Assembly: GCA_017435025.1 (NCBI GenBank)
Contig: JAFSFU010000094.1
Location: forward strand, 1-22,951
DNA from: Lachnospiraceae bacterium
Lineage (GTDB): Bacteria; Bacillota_A; Clostridia; Lachnospirales; Lachnospiraceae
Length of the DNA: 22,951 nt
Direction: 5' to 3'
The translations under genes and the position numbers were made by a program. How positions within the stretch are numbered: position 1 is the first letter of the stretch; each line of letters opens with the position of its first letter. Shown piece by piece: positions 22,255 through 22,951 of this stretch. The notes under the pieces were generated by a model that had not been told where the DNA came from, searched no databases, and worked only from the letters and a program-made list of their open reading frames with translations.

Positions 22255-22951
22255 CTACTCGTCCATTTTTGCGAATGCCTGCTCCAGATCTGCGATCAGA
22301 GCGTCTGTTCCTTCCAGACCGCAATGGATACGGATCAAGCTCTGCGGACCGCCGATGAACTCACATTCCTCATCGCTGCAGCGCAGATTCGGCATCATAA
22401 CAAGGCTCTCGAAACCGCCCCAGGAACATCCGATCTTAAAGATCTTCAGGTTATCAACCACTTTCTTCGCCTGCTCAACGGTTCCGTTCAGGACAAAGCT
22501 CAAAAGACCGGTATTTCCCTTCTGCTGTTTCTTCATCAGATCGTACTGCGGGTGAGACTTGAGACCCGGATAATACACTTTCTGAACCTTCGGGTGCTTC
22601 TCAAGATGCTCTGCCACCTTCATGGCCGTTTCCTGATGTCTCTCCACACGCACTTCCATGGTACGAAGACCGCGGATCACAAGCCATGCTTCCATCGGAC
22701 CGATAATACCGCCGAGAAGCTCACGGTTCTGTCTCAGTTCTTTGAATAACTCTTCATCTTTCACAGCCAGCATGCCACCGATGATGTCGCCATGCCCACC
22801 CATATATTTGGATGCGGTGTGCATAACAATATCGGCACCCAGATCCAACGGCTTCTGGTAGATCGGAGAACAGAAACTGTTGTCAATATATACTCGCGCA
22901 TTGTGCTTTTTCGCGATAGCTGAAACTGCCTCGATATCCTGCAGGCTGAAT
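22255..22951 (-). CDS. Cys/Met-metabolism PLP-dependent enzyme (trans-sulfuration family), C-terminal part
   Basis: The last 232 or so residues of a leftward gene whose start is outside the window. The visible part opens with FSLQDIEAVSAIAKKHNARV, then YIDNSFCSPIYQKPL (Asp contacting the PLP ring) and HTASKYMGGHGD with the Lys that forms the PLP Schiff base. EAWLVIRGLRTMEVRVERHQ and YYPGLKSHPQ follow, as in cystathionine gamma-lyase, cystathionine gamma-synthase and O-acetylhomoserine sulfhydrylase. The end SLIRIHCGLEGTDALIADLE is the usual C-terminus. Which reaction it catalyses (cysteine, methionine or homocysteine conversion) cannot be decided from this fragment. No strong terminator separates it from the next leftward gene. 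Confidence 0.9.
   Translation of the reverse strand, partial: FSLQDIEAVSAIAKKHNARVYIDNSFCSPIYQKPLDLGADIVMHTASKYMGGHGDIIGGMLAVKDEELFKELRQNRELLGGIIGPMEAWLVIRGLRTMEVRVERHQETAMKVAEHLEKHPKVQKVYYPGLKSHPQYDLMKKQQKGNTGLLSFVLNGTVEQAKKVVDNLKIFKIGCSWGGFESLVMMPNLRCSDEECEFIGGPQSLIRIHCGLEGTDALIADLEQAFAKMDE

Noticed and set aside
1..22951. CRISPR arrays, insertion sequences, tRNA or rRNA genes
   Set aside because: I looked for regularly spaced repeats, transposase motifs and RNA gene cores by eye and saw none; nearly all sequence is accounted for by genes and short intergenic signals.

Overview
The window looks like a chromosomal segment from a low-to-mid GC Gram-positive anaerobe of the Clostridia, most likely a Lachnospiraceae-type gut bacterium. 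This is inferred from strong AGGAGG ribosome binding sites, SigA-type promoters, a T-box leader on metG, diaminopimelate dehydrogenase, a BspA-type leucine-rich protein, and a compact type IV pilus/type II secretion-like cluster of a kind seen in that family. I see no insertion sequence, phage gene, tRNA, rRNA or CRISPR array.

Region A (1-6177). A leftward metallo-beta-lactamase-fold gene, cut by the window edge, and a rightward FlK-like hotdog thioesterase leave from one intergenic region whose two promoters appear to share a palindromic -35 hexamer. Next comes a rightward run, probably one operon: a secreted transglutaminase-like protein, a PilC/GspF-type inner-membrane platform protein, four small single-span membrane proteins resembling minor pseudopilins, a PilT-type ATPase and a UlaG-like metallo-beta-lactamase-fold hydrolase. 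It ends at a strong bidirectional hairpin (6188-6245). No extension-type ATPase (PilB/GspE), obvious major pilin or prepilin peptidase lies in the window, which makes this the most interesting system here.

Region B (6258-13407, all leftward). In transcription order: diaminopimelate dehydrogenase (ddh) behind a good SigA promoter, a MATE exporter, a BspA-type leucine-rich protein, a vWA protein with a zincin-like N-terminal half, a MoxR-type AAA+ ATPase and a radical SAM protein. The last four are tightly packed. The MoxR/vWA pair suggests an ATP-driven remodelling or metal-insertion machine with the leucine-rich protein as a dedicated partner.

Region C (13497-19067, leftward). A methionine T-box leader controls metG, followed by a TraX-like membrane protein, tatD, rsmA and a gene of the L-2-amino-thiazoline-4-carboxylic acid hydrolase family, ending at a Rho-independent terminator. 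This resembles the metG-tatD-rnmV-rsmA housekeeping cluster of Firmicutes, but rnmV is missing from its usual place and traX has been inserted.

Region D (19157-22951). A rightward DUF885-type metallopeptidase lipoprotein faces a leftward two-span coiled-coil membrane protein of unknown function across a hairpin-rich intergenic stretch. The window ends inside a leftward Cys/Met-metabolism PLP enzyme.
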